From NCBI RefSeq assembly GCF_018343625.1, contig NZ_JAGYPG010000002.1, positions 186,001 to 250,000 of the forward strand: a stretch of 64,000 nt of DNA, read 5' to 3'. The DNA is from Lederbergia citri. GTDB lineage: Bacteria > Bacillota > Bacilli > Bacillales > Bacillaceae_C. Below, piece after piece: positions 13,255 through 20,594 of this stretch (positions are counted from its first letter, which is position 1; the number at the start of each line of letters is the position of its first letter). Below the pieces are notes generated by a model that searched no databases, was not told where the DNA came from, and saw only the letters and a program-made list of their open reading frames with translations. The position numbers and the translations under genes were made by a program.

Positions 13255-14286
13255 CTACGGATGCCCCTTTAAAAACTCTGATGCGGCGCCTTCATCCGTA
13301 ATAAGTATTGTCGTTTTCGGCGCACCTTTCATATAGGCCTTTATTGCTTTTGCTTTTGATTTTCCCCCAGCTGCTGCAATGACACAAGGCTTTTCCTCCA
13401 AGTCGGAAATCTGCATGCCAATAGTGGGTACTTTATGTACTATTTCCCCATTTTCGTTAAAATAATAGCCAAATGCTTCACCAACTGCATTTTCTTCTAT
13501 TATTTTTTTCATGGCTGTTTTACTCGTCCTTCTTCTTCCAGCCATCGTCAAGGCATCGCCTATCCCATGAAGAACAATGTTTGCCGACTTAATCATGTCT
13601 AAAACTTCTGTAATAGCTGGTTCTTTAAGCAATGAATAATACACTTCAAGACCAACCTCATCAGGTACATATAAAACACGATGTAAGCCGCCTGTTTTTT
13701 CTGCCATTGTGGCGCAGATGACATTGGCTTGGTTTTTTACATCCTCCCCAATTCCTCCGCGAGCCGGAACGAAAATGAGGTTTCTTCCCTCTCCAATATC
13801 ACTCGAAAGCATTTCAGCCGTGCACGCCATTGTCGTTCCACCTGTTACAGCGATAATATTATCCTTATCAAGACAGCTGCTTAATATATCCGCAGTCGCT
13901 TTTCCGATTTCCTCTTTAACGAGTGGTGTTTCATCGCTATCCCCAGGAACGATAACAACTTTACTAACGCCAAGTATTCTTTTTAAGCTATTCTCCATTT
14001 CACTAATACCGGTGATTTCTCTCATCATTTCATCCAGTTCCAACAGCAGTTTCATCCCTATTGGAGTAACCATCATCCCCGCCGTTTTAATACTGATGAG
14101 CTTGCGGGCTTTTAGGAATTCGGCTTCACTGCGTAGAACTCGTTCAGTCATGCCGAGCATATCTGCTAGTGTCCTTCGTCCGACCGGCTCCGTTAAACGG
14201 ATTGAGCGAAGAATTTGATAGCGTTTCTGCATAACAGAAAGCATATCAGGCACGATTTGAGACTGAATTTTTAATAATGAGTGCAT
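13255..14286 (-). CDS. cggR: Central glycolytic genes regulator CggR
   Basis: A 343-residue repressor of the SorC/DeoR class. The N-terminal winged helix (about 20-75) includes VGRRTLADMLGMTERVLRSE. The rest is the sugar-phosphate sensing domain with VIVPGDSDE, TGGTTMA and IGDALTMAGRR, which in relatives binds fructose 1,6-bisphosphate. It is the first gene of the operon and lies directly downstream of its own operator, so it is expected to be autoregulated. The ATG at 14286 follows AAGGAG. Confidence 0.96.
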   Translation of the reverse strand: MHSLLKIQSQIVPDMLSVMQKRYQILRSIRLTEPVGRRTLADMLGMTERVLRSEAEFLKARKLISIKTAGMMVTPIGMKLLLELDEMMREITGISEMENSLKRILGVSKVVIVPGDSDETPLVKEEIGKATADILSSCLDKDNIIAVTGGTTMACTAEMLSSDIGEGRNLIFVPARGGIGEDVKNQANVICATMAEKTGGLHRVLYVPDEVGLEVYYSLLKEPAITEVLDMIKSANIVLHGIGDALTMAGRRRTSKTAMKKIIEENAVGEAFGYYFNENGEIVHKVPTIGMQISDLEEKPCVIAAAGGKSKAKAIKAYMKGAPKTTILITDEGAASEFLKGHP

Positions 14287-14311
14287 AAGATTGGCTCCTT
14301 CTAAATCGCAG

Positions 14312-14348
14312 GGTCAAATTATGTCCCAGTAAGACATATTGCGTCCCA
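14312..14348 (-). promoter_or_regulatory. CggR operator
   Basis: Read on the minus strand there are two direct half-sites, GGGACGCAATATGTC and GGGACATAATTTGACC. This is the tandem GGGAC-N6-TGTC arrangement of the B. subtilis CggR operator. It lies between the promoter and the cggR start, where a bound repressor blocks elongation. Confidence 0.82.
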
Positions 14349-14385
14349 TCACCAACAAAAAAAAATGATTTAATAGCTATTTCTT

Positions 14386-14414
14386 ATTTTAGCACTCGGT
14401 TATATATATTTCAA
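14386..14414 (-). promoter_or_regulatory. Sigma-A type promoter of the cggR-gapA operon
   Basis: TTGAAA (-35, 14409-14414), a 17-bp spacer and TAAAAT (-10, 14386-14391) preceded by TG, an extended -10. Transcription would start near 14379, just before the CggR operator. Confidence 0.75.
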
Positions 14415-14415
14415 A

Positions 14416-14652
14416 TCATAAATGATTTAATTTTTCCTCAATTGTTAAAGGGTCAATCATGCCATATTGCACAACTTCACCGTTAATCTCCACGACAGGT
14501 ATCATTAATCCATATTTTTCAGTCCATTCGTCACTCGTCTCAATATCCCTTTCGATAATTTGAAATGAATGTTCTTTCTGAAGGTGCTGAAGGATCAATT
14601 TTGCGTCTACACATAAAGGACAACGATTACGGGTGTAAAAAATAACTTCCAT
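14416..14652 (-). CDS. Glutaredoxin-family thiol-disulfide protein
   Basis: A 78-residue thioredoxin-fold protein. The start reads MEVIFYTRNRCPLCVDAK, with the redox motif CPLC at residues 11-14, and the cis-proline segment MIPVVEINGE follows at about 50-59. The CPxC motif and small size match the glutaredoxin-like proteins often found upstream of cggR in Bacillus. The ATG at 14652 follows AAAGGAA. Its stop overlaps the region of the cggR promoter. The redox partner is unknown. Confidence 0.88.
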   Translation of the reverse strand: MEVIFYTRNRCPLCVDAKLILQHLQKEHSFQIIERDIETSDEWTEKYGLMIPVVEINGEVVQYGMIDPLTIEEKLNHL

Positions 14653-14698
14653 ATGATCACATTCCTTTGCAATTGTTTCTTTTATTATAACAGTCTAA

Positions 14699-14731
14699 AG
14701 GGAAAAATCCCCCTCTAAGTGAGGAGGATTT
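14699..14731 (-). terminator. Terminator after the small-ORF cluster
   Basis: AAATCC and CCTC pair with GAGG and GGATTT (14705-14731), followed on the minus strand by TTTCCC. It overlaps the end of the 19-codon ORF. Confidence 0.65.
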
Positions 14732-14732
14732 A

Positions 14733-14792
14733 CTAGGTACTGTCTGTATAAACCTCATAAATTGATTGACGACTTTGAATTAATATAATCAT
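14733..14792 (-). CDS. Putative 19-residue peptide
   Basis: The frame MIILIQSRQSIYEVYTDST begins at an ATG preceded by GAAAGGTGG at a good distance and ends at TAG next to the terminator. I do not recognise it. It follows the YrzI-type gene in the same direction. The ribosome site and position support translation; the short length keeps this tentative. Confidence 0.35.
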   Translation of the reverse strand: MIILIQSRQSIYEVYTDST

Positions 14793-14827
14793 ATTAAAAA
14801 CCACCTTTCATTATTTTTTGAAAAAAA

Positions 14828-14968
14828 TTAGTATGGACGATACATGGAAATTTGACGATCTTTAATTTCATCATACATTTTCTCCATTTTTTGATGATGA
14901 AGCGCTTCTTGAACTGAGATATGGCGCCTTTTAATTGTAATTGTAAAAAAAATAATATTTAGTGTCAT
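14828..14968 (-). CDS. YrzI-family small protein
   Basis: A 46-residue protein beginning MTLNIIFFTITIKRRHISVQ. The family pattern, as known from Bacillus, is a short hydrophobic start, a basic turn, then an amphipathic helix with EALHHQKMEKMYDEIKDRQ. An excellent AAAGGAGGTG site precedes the ATG at 14968. YrzI proteins have been linked to sporulation by annotation, but no function is proven. It lies downstream of three tandem hairpins and of a 25-codon ORF. Confidence 0.78.
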   Translation of the reverse strand: MTLNIIFFTITIKRRHISVQEALHHQKMEKMYDEIKDRQISMYRPY

Positions 14969-15012
14969 TTTGATTCACCTCCTTTAAAAGTCATTTATAT
15001 CCAAAATCGGCA

Positions 15013-15138
15013 CAAAAAAACCGCATGAAGACTGGCTTCTGCGGCATATGCACACGAAAAAAGCCGCAAGAAGACACTCCTTCTGCGGCTTAAAAGGGCA
15101 TAGAAAAGCCGCAGGAAAATACATTCTCCCTGCGGCTT
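15013..15138 (-). terminator. Three tandem terminator-like hairpins
   Basis: Read on the minus strand, three hairpins follow each other: AAGCCGCAGG/CCTGCGGCTT (15106-15138), AGCCGCAGAAG/CTTCTTGCGGCT (15062-15090) and TGCCGCAGAAG/CTTCATGCGG (15021-15045). Each is followed by a T-rich tract of four to seven bases. They share the GCCGCAG arm, so the unit was probably duplicated. They lie between a 25-codon ORF and the YrzI-type gene. Confidence 0.75.
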
Positions 15139-15162
15139 GGATATTTTATGGTTGTTTAGAAA

Positions 15163-15240
15163 TTAAGCAGTCCATTCCCCGTAGGTCGAATTTGTAAACA
15201 TATTTAATTGCACTTGATTTAATAATTTAACTGCTTTCAT
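15163..15240 (-). CDS. Putative 25-residue peptide
   Basis: The frame MKAVKLLNQVQLNMFTNSTY plus GEWTA starts at 15240 behind a near-perfect AAAGGAGGTCGG site. A well-formed promoter lies just upstream and a terminator-like hairpin follows closely. That full expression unit favours a real peptide or a leader peptide. I do not recognise the sequence. Confidence 0.5.
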   Translation of the reverse strand: MKAVKLLNQVQLNMFTNSTYGEWTA

Positions 15241-15283
15241 TTTTTATCCGACCTCCTTTGAGAATTTTTTACCTACCTTGGTA

Positions 15284-15312
15284 AGTATATCCAATTAAAA
15301 TATATTTGTAAA
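15284..15312 (-). promoter_or_regulatory. Promoter of the small-ORF cluster
   Basis: TTTACA (15307-15312), a 17-bp spacer and TATACT (15284-15289). Immediately downstream lies TACC-AA-GGTA, a short inverted repeat that may bind a regulator. Confidence 0.6.
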
Positions 15313-15334
15313 CAGTTTTTCAAAAAATATTTTC

Positions 15335-15367
15335 ATAAATAAATAACCCACCATTTAAATGGTGGGT
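15335..15367 (-). terminator. Terminator downstream of the tRNA-Arg position
   Basis: ACCCACCATTT pairs with AAATGGTGGGT (15346-15367), followed on the minus strand by TTATTTATTT. It follows the tRNA 3' end and was probably the tRNA terminator before integration. Confidence 0.75.
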
Positions 15368-15413
15368 AAAAAAATATTTTGAATCTATGAAAACCTAGAT
15401 CAATAACTAGTAG

Positions 15414-15476
15414 CGCCCTCGGAGGGAATCGAACCCCCAGTACAAGAACCGGAATCTTGCGTGTTATCCGTTACAC
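15414..15476 (-). other. Prophage attachment junction: 3' part of a tRNA-Arg(CCG) gene
   Basis: On the minus strand the D-arm, the anticodon arm CAAGA-TTCCGGT-TCTTG (anticodon CCG), the T-arm GGGGG-TTCGATT-CCCTC and the acceptor 3' strand CGAGGGC are all present. The 5' neighbour reads TCAGCAG where GCCCTCG is needed, so no acceptor stem forms. This is what a phage leaves at one end after recombining into the 3' part of a tRNA gene. The rebuilt full tRNA should lie at the other end, beyond the window. Confidence 0.75.
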
Positions 15477-15546
15477 CACTGCTGATAAAATCGCCTACAA
15501 ACGCAGTAATGACGCTAGGTGATCGCATAAGCTACCGTAGTGCTTC

Positions 15547-15585
15547 GTGTTACTCCGAATGATTTACGTAAGGTTAGAGTAGCAC
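15547..15585. promoter_or_regulatory. Inverted repeat between att site and repressor-like gene
   Basis: GTGTTACTC (15547-15555) and GAGTAGCAC (15577-15585) are complementary at 8 of 9 positions and flank a 21-bp AT-rich centre. It may be a protein-binding or recombination arm site. Confidence 0.35.
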
Positions 15586-15668
15586 ACCGTAATTTATCCG
15601 TCAAATGCCGTCGTATAAAAGGATAATAAACGGGCATCGTCGAATATAAAATGCGAGGTGATTTTTAT

Positions 15669-15893
15669 ATGCGTGTGATAAACCGCTTGAAATCTTTCCG
15701 CCATAAATACGAAATGAATCAGACGGAGTTTGCCGATTACCTCGGAATTGCCTCCGATCAATATAACCGATATGAACGAAACAAGCGCCAGCCTGTTCTC
15801 GAAATCGCTCTCCGAATATCCGAACGTTTAGGCGTGTCCGTTAACGAAATATTCTACTTTACAGATTCGGATGGGCCGCCTGCTTCCGAGTAA
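15669..15893 (+). CDS. XRE-family helix-turn-helix regulator
   Basis: A 74-residue DNA-binding protein, essentially one HTH domain: MRVINRLKSFRHKYEMNQTE, then the recognition segment around YNRYERNKRQP, ending in GVSVNEIFYF typical of phage Cro/CI-like proteins. I start at 15669 because GAGGTG lies at the right distance upstream; the ATG at 15651 contains that site. It is the first prophage gene after the att junction and diverges from the long leftward block, so a lysogeny or plasmid-type control role is likely. Confidence 0.82.
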   Translation: MRVINRLKSFRHKYEMNQTEFADYLGIASDQYNRYERNKRQPVLEIALRISERLGVSVNEIFYFTDSDGPPASE

Positions 15894-15901
15894 ATACTTT
15901 T

Positions 15902-15970
15902 GTAGGTACAGGCATTTATACTGCGGTAACTACATAGGTATATGATAAGTACCTACTTAAGTAGCGCTAC
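15902..15970. promoter_or_regulatory. Palindrome-rich control region
   Basis: GTAGGTAC (15902-15909) is inverted at 15949-15956 (GTACCTAC). This runs into the perfect 12-bp palindrome CTACTTAAGTAG (15953-15964) and then the perfect 10-bp palindrome GTAGCGCTAC (15961-15970). The region lies between the XRE gene and the FtsK-like operon, a natural place for operators or a replication origin. Confidence 0.5.
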
Positions 15971-16093
15971 CCAAGTATTTCGACGTTCGACGCATATATG
16001 ACGCAGTTTTAAAAATATGTTTAGTGAGCGATAGCGAACGGAAGGAAAGGATGGGGAGGGCGAGGGGAAGGAAAACCAAAGGAGGAAAACGAA

Positions 16094-16282
16094 ATGATTG
16101 CGATTGACTGGTTATTCGTCGCGGGCGCATCTAGCATCGTCGGCATGGCGCTTATTGAACGGCTTGCCGGCGAATATGGATTTCGATGGATTGGCACGTT
16201 ATTAAAAATCGGCTTAACAGTCGCGGCTTACGGAACGGGCCTATATTTTCTCGATATTATTGCGGAGGTGTTTCTTCGATGA
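16094..16282 (+). CDS. Small membrane protein
   Basis: A 62-residue protein with two hydrophobic helices (about 5-22 and 33-56) joined by a short charged loop. AGGAGG precedes its ATG. Its stop overlaps the start of the FtsK-like gene by 4 nt (ATGA), so the two are translationally coupled and the protein may anchor or assist that ATPase. I do not recognise a family. Confidence 0.65.
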   Translation: MIAIDWLFVAGASSIVGMALIERLAGEYGFRWIGTLLKIGLTVAAYGTGLYFLDIIAEVFLR

Positions 16283-17385
16283 TTCGAAACTTAAATCTGC
16301 GCCGTAAGCTCGTCAAAGCCGTACGCCTCGCAGCCGATACCGAGCCGAAGATTTATCACGTAAGCGATACGAAACTCATATTCGCTATACCGCACGGCAT
16401 TGATCCGGCTTCATTGCACGAAAAGGCGTACGTATTCCGGCAAGTATTCGGCGAGGATTGCGAACTTGTCGGCGATTTAAAACGGTTCGACTTGACGATT
16501 CCCGCGCGCCCATTGCCCGCAAAGCTGGCGTACAATTTCGAAGAATGGCGCGAAGATATAAGCGAGTTGGCACTTCCGATAATATGCGGAATCAATGCGC
16601 TAGGTCGACGACTGTATTACGACTTAGCAGAACGTCCGCACTTGCTTATTTCTGGCGAAACTGGCTCCGGCAAGTCGTCGTTACTGCGTGCGATTATTAC
16701 GACGTTGTTATTATCGAAGGAACCGGAGGAAGTCCGTTTATTGCTTGGCGACTTAAAACGGAGCGAGTTCGGATTATTCCGCAACTTGGCGCACGTCGAC
16801 GCGGTATGCGTTGATAAGACGCAATTAGAACGCGAGCTTAAGTTAATTAAAGTCGAAATGGAACGGCGCGGAAACTTGCTCGACGAAACCGGCGCGACGC
16901 ATATTAGCGAGCTTTCCGAAAAGTTACCGTACTATATCGTAGCAATCGATGAAGTCGCCTTATTGCGGAAGGAAAGGCGCATAATGGAAATAATCGAGGA
17001 TATTTCGAGTATAGGGCGGAGTTTGGGCGTCTTATTAATCCTATCGATGCAGCGACCGGATTCGAAGGTACTCGAAGGACGCCTCAAAAATAATTTGACC
17101 GTACGCATTTCCGGCAGACAGTCGAATAAGACGAACGCAAATGTCGCAGGCTTGCCGGGCGCTGAACGGATTAAGCAGACGGAACGCGGACGAATGTTAA
17201 TCGATATAGACGGCGTTTATAGGCGTTTTCAAGCGCCGTGGCTCGCTTATAAGGACGCGCGAGACATATTAACCCACTTGCGCGTAAAACCGTCAGAGTC
17301 AAGCGATAAGGCGATAGAAACACTCGTCGAAGAAACGCCACTATTCGGAGTGTTAGACGGAGGTGATTTCGATGCGGAAGCGTGA
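16279..17385 (+). CDS. FtsK/SpoIIIE-domain ATPase
   Basis: A 368-residue P-loop ATPase with Walker A GETGSGKS at 126-133, Walker B YYIVAIDE at 218-225, and the sensor segment LILSMQRPD at 253-261. It lacks the long membrane domain and gamma wing of true FtsK. It resembles the FtsK-like proteins next to replication-relaxation genes in Bacillus phages and plasmids. I start at 16279 (MIRNLNLRRK), which overlaps the preceding stop. A DNA-motor role in replication or partition is inferred. Confidence 0.85.
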   Translation: MIRNLNLRRKLVKAVRLAADTEPKIYHVSDTKLIFAIPHGIDPASLHEKAYVFRQVFGEDCELVGDLKRFDLTIPARPLPAKLAYNFEEWREDISELALPIICGINALGRRLYYDLAERPHLLISGETGSGKSSLLRAIITTLLLSKEPEEVRLLLGDLKRSEFGLFRNLAHVDAVCVDKTQLERELKLIKVEMERRGNLLDETGATHISELSEKLPYYIVAIDEVALLRKERRIMEIIEDISSIGRSLGVLLILSMQRPDSKVLEGRLKNNLTVRISGRQSNKTNANVAGLPGAERIKQTERGRMLIDIDGVYRRFQAPWLAYKDARDILTHLRVKPSESSDKAIETLVEETPLFGVLDGGDFDAEA

Positions 17386-18004
17386 TAAAGCGATACTCGA
17401 CGACTTAGTACGTTTCCGTGCGCTTACGCGTAATCAGATTATCGATATACACTTCGGAGATTTACGGAATCCCGTCGCCAACGCTAACGCGGTCATGCTT
17501 CGATTATATCGCCAAGGATACGTCGAAAGGACCGCAGATTATAAGCAATACGTTTACTTTCCCGCGGACGGAACTCTGCGGAAGGATAGTGCGAAATTAC
17601 GCCATTTCCTCGCTATTGCGGACGTTTATATACGTATGCGGAAACTCGGCGGACTAAAACGCTTCAATGTCGAACCGAAATACGGTAAGGGATACGCAGA
17701 GCCGGACGCGTTCGTTATATGGCGAGGATCGCCGTTCTTTATCGAAGTACAACGGTCGATATATTCGGAGAGACAGATTGCGGATAAGGTTGCGCGATAT
17801 GAGGCGTTGGCGCGTTCGGGGGTTATCGAAAAGGAAGCATGGCAGCCGAAAGGAAAGACGGTTATGCCCGCGGTAATTATGCTAACGGAAACGCGGTATG
17901 CTATCGAAAGTAAGACGGTGAGGTTCGTTCAAGTTGCGGATATAGGCGAATTAATTCCGAAAGTGAAACCAAAGATCGAAGGTATCCGTATGAAGATTAG
18001 TTGA
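17372..18004 (+). CDS. Replication-relaxation family protein
   Basis: A 210-residue protein. The N-terminal winged helix (about 1-65) reads MRKRDKAILDDLVRFRALTR and NANAVMLRLYRQGYVER. The C-terminal half (about 95-160) has the nuclease-like pattern EPDAFVIWRG and FFIEVQRS, as in the replication-relaxation family first described on plasmids. I start at 17372, behind GGAGGTG, giving a 14-nt overlap with the ATPase gene. The pair probably works together in episomal replication or mobilisation. Confidence 0.75.
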   Translation: MRKRDKAILDDLVRFRALTRNQIIDIHFGDLRNPVANANAVMLRLYRQGYVERTADYKQYVYFPADGTLRKDSAKLRHFLAIADVYIRMRKLGGLKRFNVEPKYGKGYAEPDAFVIWRGSPFFIEVQRSIYSERQIADKVARYEALARSGVIEKEAWQPKGKTVMPAVIMLTETRYAIESKTVRFVQVADIGELIPKVKPKIEGIRMKIS

Positions 18005-18029
18005 ACAAGCGATGGAAAAATAGTAAAAT
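18001..18029 (+). promoter_or_regulatory. Promoter of the membrane-anchored cargo gene
   Basis: TTGAAC (18001-18006), a 17-bp spacer and TAAAAT (18024-18029). It lies right after the replication-relaxation stop and would start transcription near 18036, ahead of an AAAGGAG ribosome site. Confidence 0.7.
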
Positions 18030-18053
18030 TAAGGTAAAAGGAGTGAAATAACG

Positions 18054-18587
18054 TTGAAGGAAAAGGAGAAGAAGCCATTTTATAAGCGTTGGTGGTTTAT
18101 TGTTATAGCAATATTTATCGGACTAGGAATCATCGGTAGCTTTATGCCTGATGAAGATAAAGAAGTAGTTGAGGCAAAAATAGAAGTTAAAGCGAAAGAA
18201 AAAGCGACTAAACCGGAAACAAAGACGAAGGATGAAGCTAAACCAAAGTCGGAAGAAAAGCCGTCATATAGCGAAGAAGATGAAAAGTTATTATTAGAGG
18301 ATTACTTGCGATACGCCAGCGAACAAGAAGGATTATTACTCGACATCAAGCCTCTAAATGACGATAACTACGACGTGGTTTACGCGACAGTTGTAAATGA
18401 AGTTAAAATGCTTACGGACAATGAAAAACAATATCTAGTAGACGAATGGGGAAAATCGATTACTAATCTTACAAACGTTTGGCTATATAAAGGCAATAAA
18501 GATAATTCTCCTAGCGTATTTTTTAAGTACGAGGACGGCAACCGTCTTGCTGATCCGAAAATGTTGGGCGGATGGAAAATAAAATAA
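18054..18587 (+). CDS. Membrane-anchored protein of unknown function, probable cargo gene
   Basis: A 177-residue protein with a short basic N-terminus, one membrane helix (about 13-29), a Lys/Glu-rich linker (about 35-80) and a C-terminal soluble domain ending GGWKIK. It starts at TTG behind AAAGGAGTG. Its composition is AT-rich and host-like, unlike the CG-rich neighbours. It has its own promoter and terminator, the usual arrangement of a gene expressed in the lysogen. I do not recognise the soluble domain. Confidence 0.68.
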   Translation: MKEKEKKPFYKRWWFIVIAIFIGLGIIGSFMPDEDKEVVEAKIEVKAKEKATKPETKTKDEAKPKSEEKPSYSEEDEKLLLEDYLRYASEQEGLLLDIKPLNDDNYDVVYATVVNEVKMLTDNEKQYLVDEWGKSITNLTNVWLYKGNKDNSPSVFFKYEDGNRLADPKMLGGWKIK

Positions 18588-18628
18588 TAAAACCGCGACC
18601 CGTCCGCAATGGATAGGTCGCGTTTCGC
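18588..18628. terminator. Bidirectional terminator between convergent genes
   Basis: CGCGACC (18594-18600) pairs with GGTCGCG (18616-18622). T-rich stretches follow on both strands. It separates the rightward cargo gene from the end of the leftward late operon. Confidence 0.75.
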
Positions 18629-18629
18629 G

Positions 18630-20354
18630 TTATTTAATCGAAATGTATCCGGTAAGGACTTTCGAATGATTTCCGAAATTGTCCGTTACGGAACATTCGT
18701 GGTAGTATGGGCCGGACAGTTTCGTGGTATCTTCCGGGTCTAGCTTGATTTGTACCTCGTTATTCACGATCGTTATACCGTCATTCGTTCGTTTGGTCAA
18801 CGGAGTATTACGAATAAACCATGAAACGCTCAAACCGGATAGGTCGGAAATTCCTTCGATTGGAAAGCGAATATATTTCGTATCTCCGGAGTACATCGTG
18901 AAATTCTGATTTTCCATTGTCACATTAACGTCACCTCTTAATTGGACGAATAAATTACGCTTTGCTTTTACATAAATCTCTAACGATTGCTGCGCAACTA
19001 AATAAACGTATAACTCACGTTTTGCATTTAAATTAATAATCCCGATAATTGGCTCGCCATCGTGTATGTTAAATATTCCAGATGCTTCGAATAATACCTG
19101 TGCTAATCTAATGACTGATGGTTGTAAATCGAATAGGCTTGTACTTTTTGGGGATAAATCCGAAAGTAATAGTTTTTGAGAATTAGTAGTAAATAATCCT
19201 TTTGTGATTGTATTAAGTCTCACATTTGCAGTTCTTTTTGTATTTACAGCTAAACCACTTTTACTAATAAAACTCATAGTTACAAATATCGATTTGCTAT
19301 CTCCTGCAAAGATAAATACATTTCCATTACTCTTAAAATCCGCATTACTGTTTATGATTTTAATAAATTGTAAGTTTAATTTCGATTCTGTATTTAATTG
19401 CAATGTAGTTGTGGCTACTTTTGTATTTCCACTATTTACAAATATCGTACTTTTACCAAGTACATTAAAATTAGTTGATTTAGTTATTTGTCCATTTACG
19501 CTTAATAATCCCTTACCATATGTTTCAATAATTACTTGAATTAGTTTTTGCACTGTTAATATTAAATTACTACTAATCGTAATATCTAATACAGCAGATT
19601 TAATTCTATTTGTATTTGCGACTATTAAACCTTTACCAGTTACATTAAAATTGATTGATTGTTCTCGTTTAGGAATTGCATTTAAAACATTAATACTATT
19701 TATACTTAATGTTGTATTGTGTATTATTTGTTTCTTTTCTACTGTTGCATTTACATTAATTTTGCCGGTGCCTTTGACATTTAAACTAGAATTATGCGTT
19801 TCTGGTACTGTGAATTCTGAAACACTATAATCATCGTAAACTTGGCTACCTTGCCCTGTTGCTAAACCTTGATACGTATTGCCTTGCAAAAAAGTTGTAG
19901 TTGCTGACATTATGTTTTTATCATTTAAAAACACATCTATTAAATTGTTATTAACAACAGCTTTTATTGTTCCGCTTGCTCTTTCGCCAACCGTACCATT
20001 ATAGCGAGCTAATGATTGCCAATTGCCACTACCATATGAAGTAATTCCCCAAACTCCACTACTGTTGCCTTCTATAAATAAGTAATCTCCACGTGAAGTA
20101 TCTGCCTTTAAAATTATTTGTAAATAACCGTTCGGAGTTAAAAACTTAACCTGTAAAATAAAGTTACTTAAACCTGAATTTATTACTAATCCTGCATCAT
20201 CCGGGTCTAAATTAACTTCTGCTGTATTATTTGTTATCCTGCCCCTACCACTATTAAATGACTGCCACGTTTGCCCTGTGTCCGCCCTTCCTAAACCTGT
20301 TGTAGATATAGTGGTATTAGCTCTATTAAAACTATCATTCAAAATAGTAGTCAT
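18630..20354 (-). CDS. Phage fibre or baseplate protein with lectin-like head and beta repeats
   Basis: A 574-residue structural protein. Residues about 1-185 look like a concanavalin/LamG-type sandwich (DSFNRANTTI, GRGRITNNTAEVNL, LQVKFLTPNGYLQI, YQGLATGQGSQVYDDYSV). About 190-470 is a run of short beta-strand repeats spaced near 30 residues around a G(K/T)G-x-I-x-V-N pattern. The last 100 residues (TMYSGDTKYIRFPIEG to TGYISIK) resemble an Ig-like baseplate upper domain. It is AT-rich and probably contacts the cell surface. The order lectin-repeats-Ig is unusual. Confidence 0.65.
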   Translation of the reverse strand: MTTILNDSFNRANTTISTTGLGRADTGQTWQSFNSGRGRITNNTAEVNLDPDDAGLVINSGLSNFILQVKFLTPNGYLQIILKADTSRGDYLFIEGNSSGVWGITSYGSGNWQSLARYNGTVGERASGTIKAVVNNNLIDVFLNDKNIMSATTTFLQGNTYQGLATGQGSQVYDDYSVSEFTVPETHNSSLNVKGTGKINVNATVEKKQIIHNTTLSINSINVLNAIPKREQSINFNVTGKGLIVANTNRIKSAVLDITISSNLILTVQKLIQVIIETYGKGLLSVNGQITKSTNFNVLGKSTIFVNSGNTKVATTTLQLNTESKLNLQFIKIINSNADFKSNGNVFIFAGDSKSIFVTMSFISKSGLAVNTKRTANVRLNTITKGLFTTNSQKLLLSDLSPKSTSLFDLQPSVIRLAQVLFEASGIFNIHDGEPIIGIINLNAKRELYVYLVAQQSLEIYVKAKRNLFVQLRGDVNVTMENQNFTMYSGDTKYIRFPIEGISDLSGLSVSWFIRNTPLTKRTNDGITIVNNEVQIKLDPEDTTKLSGPYYHECSVTDNFGNHSKVLTGYISIK

Positions 20355-20594
20355 CTAACTATCACCTACAAACCAATTAATCACTTCCTCTTGTTTTAAA
20401 CCTCTTACCTCGCAAGCCTGTTCTATATCGGTGACTTCTTGTAAATGTTCTTTCTGTTCACTCGTCGCTATTATATAAGTTCCACACGTATTGCATATAT
20501 GATCCGGATTCCATACATACGCACCGTCAAAGTCAGGACGATACGGATTATTTCTCGTACCGTCCCCGACCTTATTAATCAAGTAATAAAACAT
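20355..20594 (-). CDS. Small structural-module protein with a CxxC motif
   Basis: A 79-residue protein with HICNTCGTY in the middle and an acidic second half. Its ATG at 20594 overlaps the upstream stop (TGATG), so it is coupled to the tail-fibre-like gene before it. A TTG one codon upstream is less likely. Small proteins like this occur next to tail-fibre genes, but no function can be given. Confidence 0.6.
   Translation of the reverse strand: MFYYLINKVGDGTRNNPYRPDFDGAYVWNPDHICNTCGTYIIATSEQKEHLQEVTDIEQACEVRGLKQEEVINWFVGDS

Noticed and set aside
15414..15476. Intact tRNA-Arg gene
   Set aside because: The 5' acceptor half does not pair with CGAGGGC. The sequence is better read as an att scar.
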